Positions 23,925-33,061 are shown, numbered from the stretch's first letter. The stretch is 64,000 nucleotides of DNA from CAJQLB01 sp041392065 (GCA_041392065.1 JAWKMU010000002.1:124001-188000); one strand, 5' to 3'. Notes: generated by a model not told the origin, from the sequence alone. Made by a program: numbers and translations.

Positions 23925-23996
23925 GGAAAATCCGCGAGGATTTTCCGCCGTAAACCGAAGATAGCAAATTTGCGAGGACTTTCCATAAGGAAAGTC
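23925..23996. repeat. Two adjacent perfect hairpins downstream of the RDD gene
   Basis: GGAAAATCC-GCGA-GGATTTTCC at 23925-23946 (9-bp stem, 4-base loop) and GACTTTCC-ATAA-GGAAAGTC at 23977-23996 (8-bp stem, 4-base loop). Neither has a T-run, so they are not ordinary terminators. They resemble the folded attC-type sites of gene cassettes. Confidence 0.6.
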
Positions 23997-24008
23997 AGAA
24001 GCAATGAA

Positions 24009-24476
24009 TTATAGCCGTTGTTGTACGTAGGCTTTTTTCGCATTCACTACTATTGTATTCGCTCCCATATCGCCAATCCGTTGATTCTTTTTATTTATGA
24101 GTGCGATTATAATTCCGATTAGAAACATATAGTCCACAATTCCGAGAAAAAATCGACCAAATGCTTGTCCAATTCCGATTGGTTTGTAATTCGTATTTAC
24201 AACTTTGATATTGAAAATTCGCTTTCCAATTGTCTGTCCAGTTATTCCTTCGTTAATTGGCCAAATTCCGAATGCAATAAAGAACATTCCCAAAGCTGGT
24301 AGTCCGCTAAAGTGAAATCCAATTCCGTCTTCGTGTGGTTCGCCAAAGAACATTCCGAATACCATTGCAATTAGCCAGAAAATGAAAAAGTCAATTAAGA
24401 ATGCCAAAATCCGATATCCAACATTTGCAAATTCCGCTTTGCCTTCGAATCTTCCAGGTTCAATTATTTCGCTCAT
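24009..24476 (-). CDS. RDD family membrane protein
   Basis: 155 residues with three to four membrane helices. The RDD residues are present: Arg22 and Asp29 in GYRILAFLIDFF, and Asp137 in QRIGDMGANTIVV. The central GITGQTIGKRIFNIKVVN block is also typical. RDD proteins are small and mostly uncharacterised; some have been linked to ion exchange. The gene prefers TTC, CGG and ATT after GGA, unlike the surrounding genes, and is enclosed by inverted repeats, so it was probably acquired horizontally. The start ATGAGCGAA is the only reasonable one. Confidence 0.85.
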   Translation of the reverse strand: MSEIIEPGRFEGKAEFANVGYRILAFLIDFFIFWLIAMVFGMFFGEPHEDGIGFHFSGLPALGMFFIAFGIWPINEGITGQTIGKRIFNIKVVNTNYKPIGIGQAFGRFFLGIVDYMFLIGIIIALINKKNQRIGDMGANTIVVNAKKAYVQQRL

Positions 24477-24601
24477 AGTTTGGTTTAGCTTACTTACAAC
24501 TTAAGGCGTGTAAGGAATGTTTTAATGTTCTATACAGGACGTTAAACGAAGTTATTTGTTTTTTTTTTTGATAAAATCAATACCTAACGCAAGTAAAGGT
24601 A

Positions 24602-24970
24602 TCACTTTTTCTTTTTTGGTTTACTCGCTTTTGCTAAAGGGTTATAGGCTAAACACAAATCTAAATAATGTGATAAATCACTTTCAGAATCAAAACCTTC
24701 TGGAGTTACAAAAATATAACCTCGCATTGGTCGTCCTGTAAAGTCCATTGGCAAGCAATGTTTATTGTTTATAGCTGTTTGATAGGCTTCTTCACCAATT
24801 CTTGCCATAAGCAAGCTGTCACCATATTTTTTATCAATATGAATGCCACATAGCATTTTATCATCCACCTTAAAACATAAACCTCCCATCATTTTAAGTT
24901 CGGTAAAGCTTGCTCGTTTTTCTTTAAGTGCTTGTCGTATTCTGTCTGCTAAGTATTCGTCGTATGCCAT
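24602..24970 (-). CDS. TfoX/Sxy N-terminal domain protein
   Basis: 122 residues covering only the TfoX N-domain: MAYDEYLADRIRQALKE, the MMGGLCFKVDDKMLCGI block (with KMMGG typical of the family), DSLLMARIGEEAYQ and a MDFTGRPMRGYIFV strand. The end is a lysine tail (SKPKKKK). The C-terminal HhH-like domain of competence regulators such as Sxy is absent, and in Bacteroidota these short forms are not known to control competence. Cytoplasmic. The gene lies 21 bases downstream of the M48 peptidase gene on the same strand, so they may share a transcript. Confidence 0.8.
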   Translation of the reverse strand: MAYDEYLADRIRQALKEKRASFTELKMMGGLCFKVDDKMLCGIHIDKKYGDSLLMARIGEEAYQTAINNKHCLPMDFTGRPMRGYIFVTPEGFDSESDLSHYLDLCLAYNPLAKASKPKKKK

Positions 24971-24991
24971 TTTAATAAATGTGTTATGCTG

Positions 24992-27058
24992 CTAAATAAG
25001 TTTTGCTTTTTCAAGTAAATTAATTTTATAGTCTAGTAACTCTTTCTTATGAATAAAGTAACCTTTAGAAAGTAAAAAAACATAAGAGTTTAAAACATTG
25101 AAAAGAAGGTTTAGATTTTTATCTATATAATTTTCACCTATAAAATATTGCCTTTCAATTTTTAAGTAAGATTCAAAGTCTTCCTTCATTTCTTTCTTTA
25201 TTTCTTGATCATATTTTGAATCTTTCAAAAAAATTGAAATATTCTCTTTTAGAACAGGTTCTATTTTTTTAACCTCTTTAAAATTTTCTCTTATTTTATC
25301 AAAAGGTGTTTTAACACTAATGAACTGTAATTTTTCCATCAATTCATTGTAGGTAATTATTTTAGAGTCATATTCCTTATCATAGTTAAATAGTGTAGAA
25401 TACAGATATTTTAACTTATTTTCGCTACAATATTTATCTTCTAAACTTTTGAAAAACAAAAAAATAGAAATATCATTTTTTTTAATTTGCTCATTTATGT
25501 TAGCTAGTTTTTTCTCAAGATTAGTTATAAGTTCATCACTACTTTTCTTGTCATATTTTCTTCCATCATAGTCATAAGTCTTAATTTTTATTGTTTTATC
25601 ATTTATTTGTTTTATAACATCGATGTCATTTTTTAAACTAAGTGATTCATAGTTTAGGTTTACTTTTTCATCATTAAATAAATCACTTAATGATAAATCA
25701 TCCTTAATTTTATCTAAATCATTTATATTAAAAAAAATAGGGTTTTTATCATCGAAATAGCCATTAAAATGTTTCGAAAAAGTGTTTTTATTAAACAATT
25801 CTATAAATTCTAGTTTAAAGTTATCAAATGAATTTATTACTGGACTTTGTTCAAAAGCTACATCTTTAAAAAGATTATTTGTCAAAACCTCTTGTAGTTC
25901 TTCAATATTTGTAAATATAGAATTTGCAGGCTCGTTATTATCTGAAGTAATAATTTTTTTTATCTTTTCTAAGTTTTTTATACGCTCTTCTGTTGAAGGA
26001 TGAGAAGCCCATTGGTCTTTAATAACCAATTTGGATTTATTGAATTTGTTAACGTCCTCTAGTGTAACTATTGGCAGTCCATTTTTAAAAGGTAATTTAT
26101 CTTCCTCTGCATAAAACTGTAGTAAAAATGATTGCTCCTTAAATATGTTTTTACTTTTTACATTCTCAGTAATTTTGTCATTGTAAAAAGACAATGCTGT
26201 GTTGAAAGAATAATCAGCTAAATTCATTCTTAGTAAAGAACTTTTTAGAGGTTCATACCCAGTAATATTAGCGGCTATTTCATCTGCATGAAATTCCATT
26301 TCTCTAGATAGCCCTAAATAGTTTTTATTGACAAAATCGTACATTTTTCTTAAAACCCATTGGATGCCTTCTACAATTTTAATTGCAAGTATTACAAAAA
26401 TGGCAAAATATCCACTAGCATTAGCCCAACTCTGAGTCATCTTTTCATAATTATCGTTGTCATATAACATGTTATATATTATCTGATTAACATTGTATAC
26501 ATAACTTCCAACTTTCATGGTTTTTTGACTAAAATGTCCAAATTCATGAGAAAGAATAGCTTTCAATTCATTTCTATCTATTGTATTAATTAAACCGATT
26601 CCTATTTGGAGATTTTTTTTAACTGGAAGGAACATGCTCCAAAAACTAGAATCATAAAAAACAGAAGCATTAACATCTGCTGATAGGTATACTTTTTTTG
26701 GAAAAGTTGTACCAACTTTATCAACTATTTCTTTAATAAGTTTGAATAACTCTGGTTCTTCATTTTCTGAAATTTCTATTAAATGTGATCTATCAACTTT
26801 ATTTGATTTAAAAATAAACTTTAATAAAAAAAGTAATACCAAAAAACCTAAGCTAGCTAACCCAATTCCAATTGCAATTGTGATTAATCTAGGAACAGAA
26901 ATAATAATCATTAAACCACCATAAACCGATACAATAGTTAGCCCAATTGCCATCAGAAAAAGTAAAAGGTAAACAAAAGCAAAAAGTAATATTGATGAAA
27001 TGGCTTTTTTAGTTTGAGACTTAAAATTTAAGGAAAGTTCTACTTCGTTTTTAATCAT
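24992..27058 (-). CDS. Large M48 family metallopeptidase, membrane-bound
   Basis: 688 residues. Two N-terminal membrane helices (about 20-47 and 52-84), then an M48 zinc peptidase core with HEFGH (171-175) and the third-ligand region EMEFHADE (253-260, Glu255 likely). More hydrophobic stretches flank 217-232. The last 330 residues are a Lys/Asn/Asp/Ile-rich, mostly helical extension with no motif I recognise, ending in a run of helices (LNLLFNVLNSYVFLLSKG). HtpX and Ste24 relatives are much shorter, so this belongs to a large subfamily. Base composition is more AT-rich than its neighbours. Probably cleaves membrane or misfolded proteins. Confidence 0.8.
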   Translation of the reverse strand: MIKNEVELSLNFKSQTKKAISSILLFAFVYLLLFLMAIGLTIVSVYGGLMIIISVPRLITIAIGIGLASLGFLVLLFLLKFIFKSNKVDRSHLIEISENEEPELFKLIKEIVDKVGTTFPKKVYLSADVNASVFYDSSFWSMFLPVKKNLQIGIGLINTIDRNELKAILSHEFGHFSQKTMKVGSYVYNVNQIIYNMLYDNDNYEKMTQSWANASGYFAIFVILAIKIVEGIQWVLRKMYDFVNKNYLGLSREMEFHADEIAANITGYEPLKSSLLRMNLADYSFNTALSFYNDKITENVKSKNIFKEQSFLLQFYAEEDKLPFKNGLPIVTLEDVNKFNKSKLVIKDQWASHPSTEERIKNLEKIKKIITSDNNEPANSIFTNIEELQEVLTNNLFKDVAFEQSPVINSFDNFKLEFIELFNKNTFSKHFNGYFDDKNPIFFNINDLDKIKDDLSLSDLFNDEKVNLNYESLSLKNDIDVIKQINDKTIKIKTYDYDGRKYDKKSSDELITNLEKKLANINEQIKKNDISIFLFFKSLEDKYCSENKLKYLYSTLFNYDKEYDSKIITYNELMEKLQFISVKTPFDKIRENFKEVKKIEPVLKENISIFLKDSKYDQEIKKEMKEDFESYLKIERQYFIGENYIDKNLNLLFNVLNSYVFLLSKGYFIHKKELLDYKINLLEKAKLI

Positions 27059-27230
27059 TAGAGTTCATTTAATAGTCTATATTGTATGTGAAGATATGTC
27101 TAATCAAATGGACTCTATCAACTTTTAGAAATCAAATTAACACTTAATAATGTTAAAGTCAAAGTATTTTTTTATTAATAGGAAAATAAAAGTTGTTTAA
27201 ATAGAATAACAATGGAAACTGTTTTGTTAA

Positions 27231-27260
27231 TTGTTGTTTCATTCAACTTTCTTACATTTA
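27231..27260 (+). promoter_or_regulatory. Candidate promoter of the symporter-acs operon
   Basis: TTG at 27231-27233, a 19-base spacer and TACATTTA at 27253-27260 (one mismatch to TAnnTTTG). The first symporter gene starts 23 bases later. The other 170 bases of this intergenic stretch show nothing I can name. Confidence 0.3.
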
Positions 27261-27283
27261 TAACTTCAACTAACTAATAATCT

Positions 27284-28663
27284 ATGGAAAAAATAAACCA
27301 ACTCACAGAAGCTTTTTCAGGCACAGTTTGGGGATTACCATTATTAATACTTCTTATTGGAGGAGGTCTTTATCTTTTAATTCGTTCTCATTTTTTGCCC
27401 TTCCGATTTATTGGTCATGCCATTCAAGTACTTCGTGGTAAATATGATGATCCAAACGATCCAGGGCAAATTAGTCATTTTCAAGCATTAACTACTGCAT
27501 TATCATCAACCATTGGTATGGGTAATATTGCTGGAGTTGCAGTAGCCATTTCTATTGGTGGTCCAGGAGCTGTGTTTTGGATGTGGATAAGTGCTGTGGT
27601 TGGGATGTCGACCAAATTCTTTACTTGTACTTTGGCTATTATGTTTAGAGGAAGAGATAGCGCAGGAGAGTTGCAAGGTGGACCAATGTATTTTATTATG
27701 GAAGGCTTGGGCAAATCTTGGAAACCTTTGGCTGTTATGTTTAGCTTATGTTGTATGGTAGGTGCTTTGCCAGTTTTTAATGTCAATCAATTAACCCAAG
27801 CTATAAATGATATATTATTAATACCAAATGGAGTTGAGGTTAATTTTACATCTAATCTTTTTATTGGTATTGCGTTGGTAGCAATCACTGCTCTTGTTAT
27901 TTTGGGTGGATTGGATCGTATCAGTAAAACAGCCTCTAAAATGGTGCCTTCTATGGTATTGCTTTATTTTGTTTCTGTACTAATCATATTAATAGTTAAT
28001 ATTGATGTGGTTCCAAAATATTTTGGAATGATTTTTACTGATGCCTTTGCTGCTGATAATTTTAAAGGTGATGCCTTTTTTGGTGGATTAGTTGGTGGAT
28101 TAATTCTATTAGGTATTAAGCGAGGCGCTTTTTCAAACGAAGCTGGTTTAGGTACTGCGCCTTTGGCTCATGGAGCAGCCAAAACAGACGAGCCTGTTCG
28201 TGAAGGATTGGTTGCTATGTTAGGTCCTGCAATTGATACTTTGGTTGTTTGTACACTGACTGCATTGGCTATTTTGGTTACAGGAGTTTGGGAAACAACA
28301 TCTAATAATGGAGTTAGTTTAACAGCTTCGGCTTTTGCTGAGGCTATGCCTGGATTTGGAAAATATTTGTTGTTAATTTGTATTGCAGTTTTTAGTATTT
28401 CGTCATTGTTTTCCTATTCGTATTACGGTACAAAATGTATGTCTTTTTTAATAGGTGCAGATAAGCAACATTACTATAATTATTTCTATATACTTAGTAT
28501 CATTCTTGGTGCTACGACGTCATTGAGTGCTATGATTAATCTTATCGATGGCGTGTTTGCTCTTATGGCAATTCCAACCATGACTGCAACCTTAATTTTG
28601 GCTCCTAAAGTAGTCAAAGAATTTGCGGCTTATAGACAACGACTTAAAGAAAACAAAGCATGA
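27284..28663 (+). CDS. Alanine/glycine:cation symporter (AGCS family)
   Basis: 459 residues with about eleven membrane helices. The AGCS blocks are all here: GGGLYLLIRSHFLPFR, ISHFQALTTALSSTIGMGNIAGVA, GPGAVFWMWISAVVGMSTKFFTCTLAI, QGGPMYFIMEGLG and KRGAFSNEAGLGTAPLAHGAA. These transporters take up Ala or Gly with Na+ or H+. The stop overlaps the next gene start by four bases (ATGA), so it is the first gene of an operon with a DUF4212/SSS symporter and acs. Confidence 0.93.
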   Translation: MEKINQLTEAFSGTVWGLPLLILLIGGGLYLLIRSHFLPFRFIGHAIQVLRGKYDDPNDPGQISHFQALTTALSSTIGMGNIAGVAVAISIGGPGAVFWMWISAVVGMSTKFFTCTLAIMFRGRDSAGELQGGPMYFIMEGLGKSWKPLAVMFSLCCMVGALPVFNVNQLTQAINDILLIPNGVEVNFTSNLFIGIALVAITALVILGGLDRISKTASKMVPSMVLLYFVSVLIILIVNIDVVPKYFGMIFTDAFAADNFKGDAFFGGLVGGLILLGIKRGAFSNEAGLGTAPLAHGAAKTDEPVREGLVAMLGPAIDTLVVCTLTALAILVTGVWETTSNNGVSLTASAFAEAMPGFGKYLLLICIAVFSISSLFSYSYYGTKCMSFLIGADKQHYYNYFYILSIILGATTSLSAMINLIDGVFALMAIPTMTATLILAPKVVKEFAAYRQRLKENKA

Positions 28664-28917
28664 CATCTCAAGAAAAGGCAAAGGCTTATTGGAAAGAAAA
28701 CATCAGGTATGTCATTATACTTTTGTTGATTTGGTTTATGGTGTCTTATGGAGCTGGAATTATTTTTAAAGATGCGCTTAACTCAATCAGAATTGGAGGT
28801 TTTAAATTAGGCTTTTGGTTTGCTCAACAAGGTTCTATTTATGTGTTTGTCATTCTCATATTTGTTTATGTAAGGTTGATGAATAAACTCGATAAAAAAT
28901 ATGGCTATGATGAATAA
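28660..28917 (+). CDS. DUF4212 small symporter subunit
   Basis: 85 residues with two membrane helices (about 16-36 and 57-75). KAKAYWKENIRYVIILL and GGFKLGFWFAQQGSIYVFVILIFVYVRLMNKLD match the small DUF4212 proteins encoded in front of VC_2705-type Na+:solute symporters, where they act as an accessory subunit. It overlaps the gene before by four bases and the symporter gene after by 17. Confidence 0.9.
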   Translation: MTSQEKAKAYWKENIRYVIILLLIWFMVSYGAGIIFKDALNSIRIGGFKLGFWFAQQGSIYVFVILIFVYVRLMNKLDKKYGYDE

Positions 28918-30637
28918 AATGTTAATTCTTGAAGCCATAAATGTTCAAAACTGGACTTACATTCTTGTTGGTGTCACTTTCGCAATTTATATAGGAATTG
29001 CTATTTGGTCTAGAGCTAATTCGACCAAAGAGTTTTATGTAGCTGGAAGTGGAGTTTCTCCTTGGGCAAATGGAATGGCAACAGCAGCTGATTGGATGAG
29101 TGCTGCTTCCTTTATTGGTATGGCAGGAATTATCTCTTTTGCTGGCTATGATGGAGCAGTATATTTAATGGGTTGGACAGGTGGTTACGTGTTGCTTGCT
29201 TTATTGTTAGCTCCTTATTTGCGTAAATTCGGAAAGTTTACAGTACCAGATTTTATAGGTGATCGTTATTACTCAGATACTGCAAGAATCGTTGCTGTTA
29301 TTTGTGCTTTGTTGGTCTCTTTTACATATGTCGCAGGTCAAATGCGAGGCGTTGGTATTGTATTTTCACGATTCCTTGAAGTTGATATTGATACTGGAGT
29401 TATTATTGGTATGCTTATCGTACTATTTTATGCTGTTTTAGGAGGTATGAAAGGCATCACTTATACACAAGTTGCTCAATATTGCGTGCTTATTTTTGCG
29501 TTTATGGTACCTGCGATTTTTATTTCTATTCAAATGACAGGGAATCCTATTCCTCAATTAGGTTTTGGAAGTGAATTGGCAGATGGTTCTGGGACATTTT
29601 TGTTGGATAAGCTTGATGGATTAAGTACTGAACTCGGTTTTGCTGAATATACTAATGGTTCAAAGTCGCTCATCGATGTTTTTGCAATTACTCTAGCATT
29701 AATGGTTGGTACAGCTGGACTTCCTCATGTTATTGTTAGATTTTTTACTGTAAAGCGAGTAAAAGATGCTCGGAAATCAGCAGGAATAGCTTTACTTCTC
29801 ATAGCTGTACTTTATACCACAGCTCCAGCTGTTGCAGTGTTTGCAAGAACTAACATGATTGAAACTGTTTCCAATCAACCTTATGCTGAGGTTCCTAAAT
29901 GGTTTAAAAAATGGGAAACTACTGGATTGATAACCTTCACAGATAAAAATAATGATGGACAGATTCAGTATGTAGCAGATGAATCTCAAAACGAACTGGT
30001 TATAGACCAAGACATCATGGTATTGGCTAATCCTGAAATTGCTAATTTACCAAATTGGGTTATCGCGTTGGTAGCTGCTGGTGGTTTAGCAGCAGCATTA
30101 TCTACAGCTGCAGGATTGTTATTAGTGATATCCTCTTCGGTATCTCATGATTTAATTAAAAAAGTAATTAAACCAACTATTTCTGAACAAGGAGAACTCA
30201 TTGCTGCACGTATTTCGGCAATTGGAGCAGTTTGTGTGGCTGGTTACTTTGGCATTAATCCACCAGGTTTTGTTGCTGCAGTTGTTGCTTTAGCTTTTGG
30301 TTTAGCTGCAGCCTCTTTTTTTCCAGCTATAGTATTGGGAATTTTTTACAAACGAATGAATAAGGAAGGAGCAGTAGCAGGAATGGTTGTTGGCATAGCC
30401 TTTATGTTATACTACATTGTAAAGTTTAAATTTGGATGGTTAGACGAAACCATACCTGATAAAAGTGAATGGTGGTTTGGTATCTCTCCTGAAGGTTTTG
30501 GAGCAGTTGCTATGCTGATTAACTTTCTGGTTTCTATTACTGTTATGAAGTTTACTAATGCTCCTCCTAATGAGGTTCAGGATATTGTTGAAAACATCAG
30601 AATACCAAGTGGAGTAGGTGAGGCTTCCAATCATTAA
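28901..30637 (+). CDS. Sodium:solute symporter, VC_2705 (acetate-type) subfamily
   Basis: 578 residues, about 13 helices. The SSS core is plain: KEFYVAGSGVSPWANGMATAADWMSAASFIG, VAGQMRGVGIVF, GGMKGITYTQVAQY and GLAAALSTAAGLLLVISSSVSHDL. An insertion of about 60 residues (330-390) with DKNNDGQIQYVADE-like Asp-rich sequence sits between helices, as in the VC_2705 group. Likely moves acetate or a related short carboxylate with Na+: the DUF4212 partner precedes it and acetyl-CoA synthetase follows after 42 bases. The start could also be the second or third Met (Met3 or Met4). Confidence 0.9.
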   Translation: MAMMNKMLILEAINVQNWTYILVGVTFAIYIGIAIWSRANSTKEFYVAGSGVSPWANGMATAADWMSAASFIGMAGIISFAGYDGAVYLMGWTGGYVLLALLLAPYLRKFGKFTVPDFIGDRYYSDTARIVAVICALLVSFTYVAGQMRGVGIVFSRFLEVDIDTGVIIGMLIVLFYAVLGGMKGITYTQVAQYCVLIFAFMVPAIFISIQMTGNPIPQLGFGSELADGSGTFLLDKLDGLSTELGFAEYTNGSKSLIDVFAITLALMVGTAGLPHVIVRFFTVKRVKDARKSAGIALLLIAVLYTTAPAVAVFARTNMIETVSNQPYAEVPKWFKKWETTGLITFTDKNNDGQIQYVADESQNELVIDQDIMVLANPEIANLPNWVIALVAAGGLAAALSTAAGLLLVISSSVSHDLIKKVIKPTISEQGELIAARISAIGAVCVAGYFGINPPGFVAAVVALAFGLAAASFFPAIVLGIFYKRMNKEGAVAGMVVGIAFMLYYIVKFKFGWLDETIPDKSEWWFGISPEGFGAVAMLINFLVSITVMKFTNAPPNEVQDIVENIRIPSGVGEASNH

Positions 30638-30679
30638 TTGATTTTAAATCATTTATTAAATTAGTATCAAAAAAGTATT

Positions 30680-32608
30680 ATGAGCAACTACCATATAAAA
30701 CACCTTGAAGAGTATTACCAAGTTTATCGAAAATCAGTTCGTGAACCTGAAAACTTTTGGGAAGAAATTGCCGAAGAACATTTTATCTGGCGCAAAAAAT
30801 GGAACAAAGTTTTGTCTTGGGATTTTATAAAACCTGAAGTCAAATGGTTTGAAGGTGCTCAACTCAATATTACTGAAAACTGTATCGACAGACACTTAGC
30901 CACTCGAGGAGATAAAACAGCAATTATATTCGAACCTAACAATCCAGATGAACCTTCAGAACATATCACCTATAAAGAACTTTATGCACGTGTAAATAAA
31001 TTAGCCAATGTTTTAAAAGCGCAAGGCATTAAAAAAGGTGATCGCGTGTGCATTTATGTTCCTATGATTCCTGAGCTAGCTATTTCAGTATTGGCATGTG
31101 CTCGTATTGGAGCTATTCACAGTGTCGTTTTTGCTGGATTCTCATCTACAGCTTTGTCTACAAGAATTAATGATTCTAATTGTAAGATGGTCATTACTGC
31201 TGATGGTTCTTATCGAGGTGCCAAAACTATTGACCTTAAAGGCATTGTTGATGAAGCCTTACAAAACTGTGAGTGCGTAGAAACTGTTTTGGTTGTAAAA
31301 CGAATTAATTCTGATGTTAATATGAAGTCAGGCCGCGACCAATGGTTACAACCTTTGTTGGATAATGCTTCACCTGAAGGTAATGCAGAGGTGATGCAAG
31401 CTGAAGATCCATTATTTATTCTTTATACTTCAGGTTCTACAGGAATGCCAAAAGGGATGGTACATACCATTGCTGGCTATATGGTTTACACAGCTTATTC
31501 ATTTAAAAATGCATTTCAATACAGAGAAAATGATGTGTATTGGTGCACAGCAGATATTGGATGGATAACAGGACACAGTTATATTGTTTATGGACCATTA
31601 GCAAACGGAGCTACAACCTTAATGTTTGAAGGTGTACCAAGTTATCCAGATTTTGGTCGCTTTTGGCAAATTGTCGAAAAGCATAAAGTCAATCAGTTTT
31701 ATACAGCACCAACAGCCATTCGTGCCTTGGCAAAACAAGGCGTGGAACTCGTTGAAAAATATGATTTATCAAGTTTAAAAGTTTTGGGCTCAGTTGGTGA
31801 GCCAATAAATGAAGAAGCTTGGCATTGGTATAACGATAATATAGGTAAACGCAAATCGCCAATAATTGATTCGTGGTGGCAAACCGAAACTGGTGGTATT
31901 ATGATTTGTCCAATTCCTTACGTCACACCAACAAAACCAACTTATGCTACCTTACCATTTCCAGGCATTCAGCCTTGTTTAATGAATGAGCATGGTGACG
32001 AACTTAATGGTAATCAGGTTGAAGGTAGACTTTGTATAAAGTTTCCTTGGCCTTCAATGGCAAGAACTATTTGGGGAAATCACCAGCGTTATAAGGATAC
32101 TTATTTTTCAGCTTTCAAAAACAAGTACTTTACTGGAGATGGTGCATTGCGAGATGAAGTAGGTTATTATAGAATTACTGGACGAGTTGATGATGTCATT
32201 ATTGTTTCTGGACATAACCTTGGAACAGCACCAATTGAAGATGCTATCAATGAGCATCCAGCAGTAGCAGAGAGTGCTATTGTAGGTTTTCCACACGATG
32301 TTAAAGGCAATGCTTTGTATGGTTATGTGATTTTAAAAGAAACTGGTGAAACTAGAAACCATGATAATCTTAGAAAAGAAATTAATCAGATTATTACCGA
32401 ACATATTGGACCAATTGCAAAACTCGATAAAATTCAATTTACTGAAGGCTTACCTAAAACACGCTCTGGTAAAATTATGCGACGTATTTTGCGTAAAATA
32501 GCACATAATGATATAAGTAATTTAGGAGATACAAGTACTTTGTTAAATCCTGAAGTAGTAGAGAGCATCATTGAAGGTGCTAAGGATTTTAAGAATACAA
32601 ACTGGTAG
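30680..32608 (+). CDS. acs: Acetyl-CoA synthetase
   Basis: 642 residues. Activates acetate through acetyl-AMP to acetyl-CoA. Motifs: the P-loop-like YTSGSTGMPKGMVHT near 250, WWQTETGG, the YRITGRVDDVIIVSGHNLG hinge and the C-terminal PKTRSGKIMRR, where Lys598 is the site acetylated by Pat-type enzymes in other bacteria. Normal length (E. coli 652). It directly follows a Na+:carboxylate symporter, so uptake and activation are linked. The transcript then runs into a degenerate repeat with a small hairpin. Confidence 0.96.
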   Translation: MSNYHIKHLEEYYQVYRKSVREPENFWEEIAEEHFIWRKKWNKVLSWDFIKPEVKWFEGAQLNITENCIDRHLATRGDKTAIIFEPNNPDEPSEHITYKELYARVNKLANVLKAQGIKKGDRVCIYVPMIPELAISVLACARIGAIHSVVFAGFSSTALSTRINDSNCKMVITADGSYRGAKTIDLKGIVDEALQNCECVETVLVVKRINSDVNMKSGRDQWLQPLLDNASPEGNAEVMQAEDPLFILYTSGSTGMPKGMVHTIAGYMVYTAYSFKNAFQYRENDVYWCTADIGWITGHSYIVYGPLANGATTLMFEGVPSYPDFGRFWQIVEKHKVNQFYTAPTAIRALAKQGVELVEKYDLSSLKVLGSVGEPINEEAWHWYNDNIGKRKSPIIDSWWQTETGGIMICPIPYVTPTKPTYATLPFPGIQPCLMNEHGDELNGNQVEGRLCIKFPWPSMARTIWGNHQRYKDTYFSAFKNKYFTGDGALRDEVGYYRITGRVDDVIIVSGHNLGTAPIEDAINEHPAVAESAIVGFPHDVKGNALYGYVILKETGETRNHDNLRKEINQIITEHIGPIAKLDKIQFTEGLPKTRSGKIMRRILRKIAHNDISNLGDTSTLLNPEVVESIIEGAKDFKNTNW

Positions 32609-32612
32609 TGTT

Positions 32613-32663
32613 TGCCCTAAGTGAAGTCGAAAGGTTACTGTGATACTGACGTTTACTGTCAGT
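32613..32663. repeat. Degenerate repeat with hairpin downstream of acs
   Basis: CCTAAGTGAAGTCGAAAGG resembles the repeat core GAGCGCAGTCGAAG at 53.8 kb. A small hairpin ACTGAC-GTTTACT-GTCAGT follows at 32645-32663. No T-run. It is probably a decayed member of the dispersed repeats. Confidence 0.4.
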
Positions 32664-32710
32664 AGAAGCAATCTCACGACACTATCGTAAAAAAACAAAA
32701 AAATTACAAA

Positions 32711-32989
32711 ATGGCTAACAACTCAAAAAACTGGCTAAAAGTATTAATCGAACTCCTCGAGGCTTTTTTTAATAGTTCAAAAAGCACTAAAAGAACTTGG
32801 CATCAACATGTTGTACCTTATGAAGGTGATTGGGCAGTACGCAGAGAAGGAAATAAACAAATCACTTCAAAGCACAGACGTCAGGACACAGCCATTGACA
32901 AAGCCAAACGTATAGCCAAAAAGCACAAAGCAGATGTAATAATTCACAGACAGGATGGTAGTATACGAGACAGAATTAATTACGATTAG
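32711..32989 (+). CDS. DUF2188 domain protein
   Basis: 92 residues, strongly basic. After an N-terminal helix (SKNWLKVLIELLEAFFNS), the DUF2188 unit follows: HVVPYEGDWAVRREGNKQIT, then a Lys/Arg-rich helix (QDTAIDKAKRIAKKHKADVIIHRQDGSIRDRINY). This beta-alpha-beta unit is common and its function is unknown; nucleic-acid binding has been suggested only from charge. It stands alone between the acs repeat and the peptidase gene. Confidence 0.8.
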   Translation: MANNSKNWLKVLIELLEAFFNSSKSTKRTWHQHVVPYEGDWAVRREGNKQITSKHRRQDTAIDKAKRIAKKHKADVIIHRQDGSIRDRINYD

Positions 32990-33061
32990 TAAATACAAGG
33001 CTTTTATAATTTAATTTAGACTACTGTTAATAAGTTTGCCAAAACACGCAAACCTTTTCGC

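Larger units (their letters stand above)
23891..24550. mobile_element. Cassette-like unit carrying an RDD gene, 11-bp terminal inverted repeats
   Basis: A 660-bp segment bounded by TTCGTTTAACG (23891-23901) and its exact inverse CGTTAAACGAA (24540-24550). It holds one gene (RDD family) whose codon use differs from neighbours (frequent TTC, CGG, GGA ATT), and a 107-bp structured stretch with two perfect hairpins. No transposase is encoded. The ends contain GTTTAAC/GTTAAAC, which resemble integron core sites, but they are inverted rather than direct. Whether it moves is unproven. Confidence 0.45.

Noticed and set aside
23891..24550. The RDD unit as a classical integron cassette.
   Set aside because: The boundary motifs are inverted relative to each other, there is one gene only, and no integrase gene or neighbouring cassettes are present. 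Kept as a cassette-like unit only.
27059..27283. A riboswitch or tRNA gene in the 225-base gap before the symporter operon.
   Set aside because: Only AT-rich sequence with a weak promoter was seen; no cloverleaf, conserved GC-rich stems or terminator/antiterminator pair.
32613..32663. A terminator after acs.
   Set aside because: The hairpin has only six base pairs and is not followed by a T-run, so it is listed as a degenerate repeat instead.
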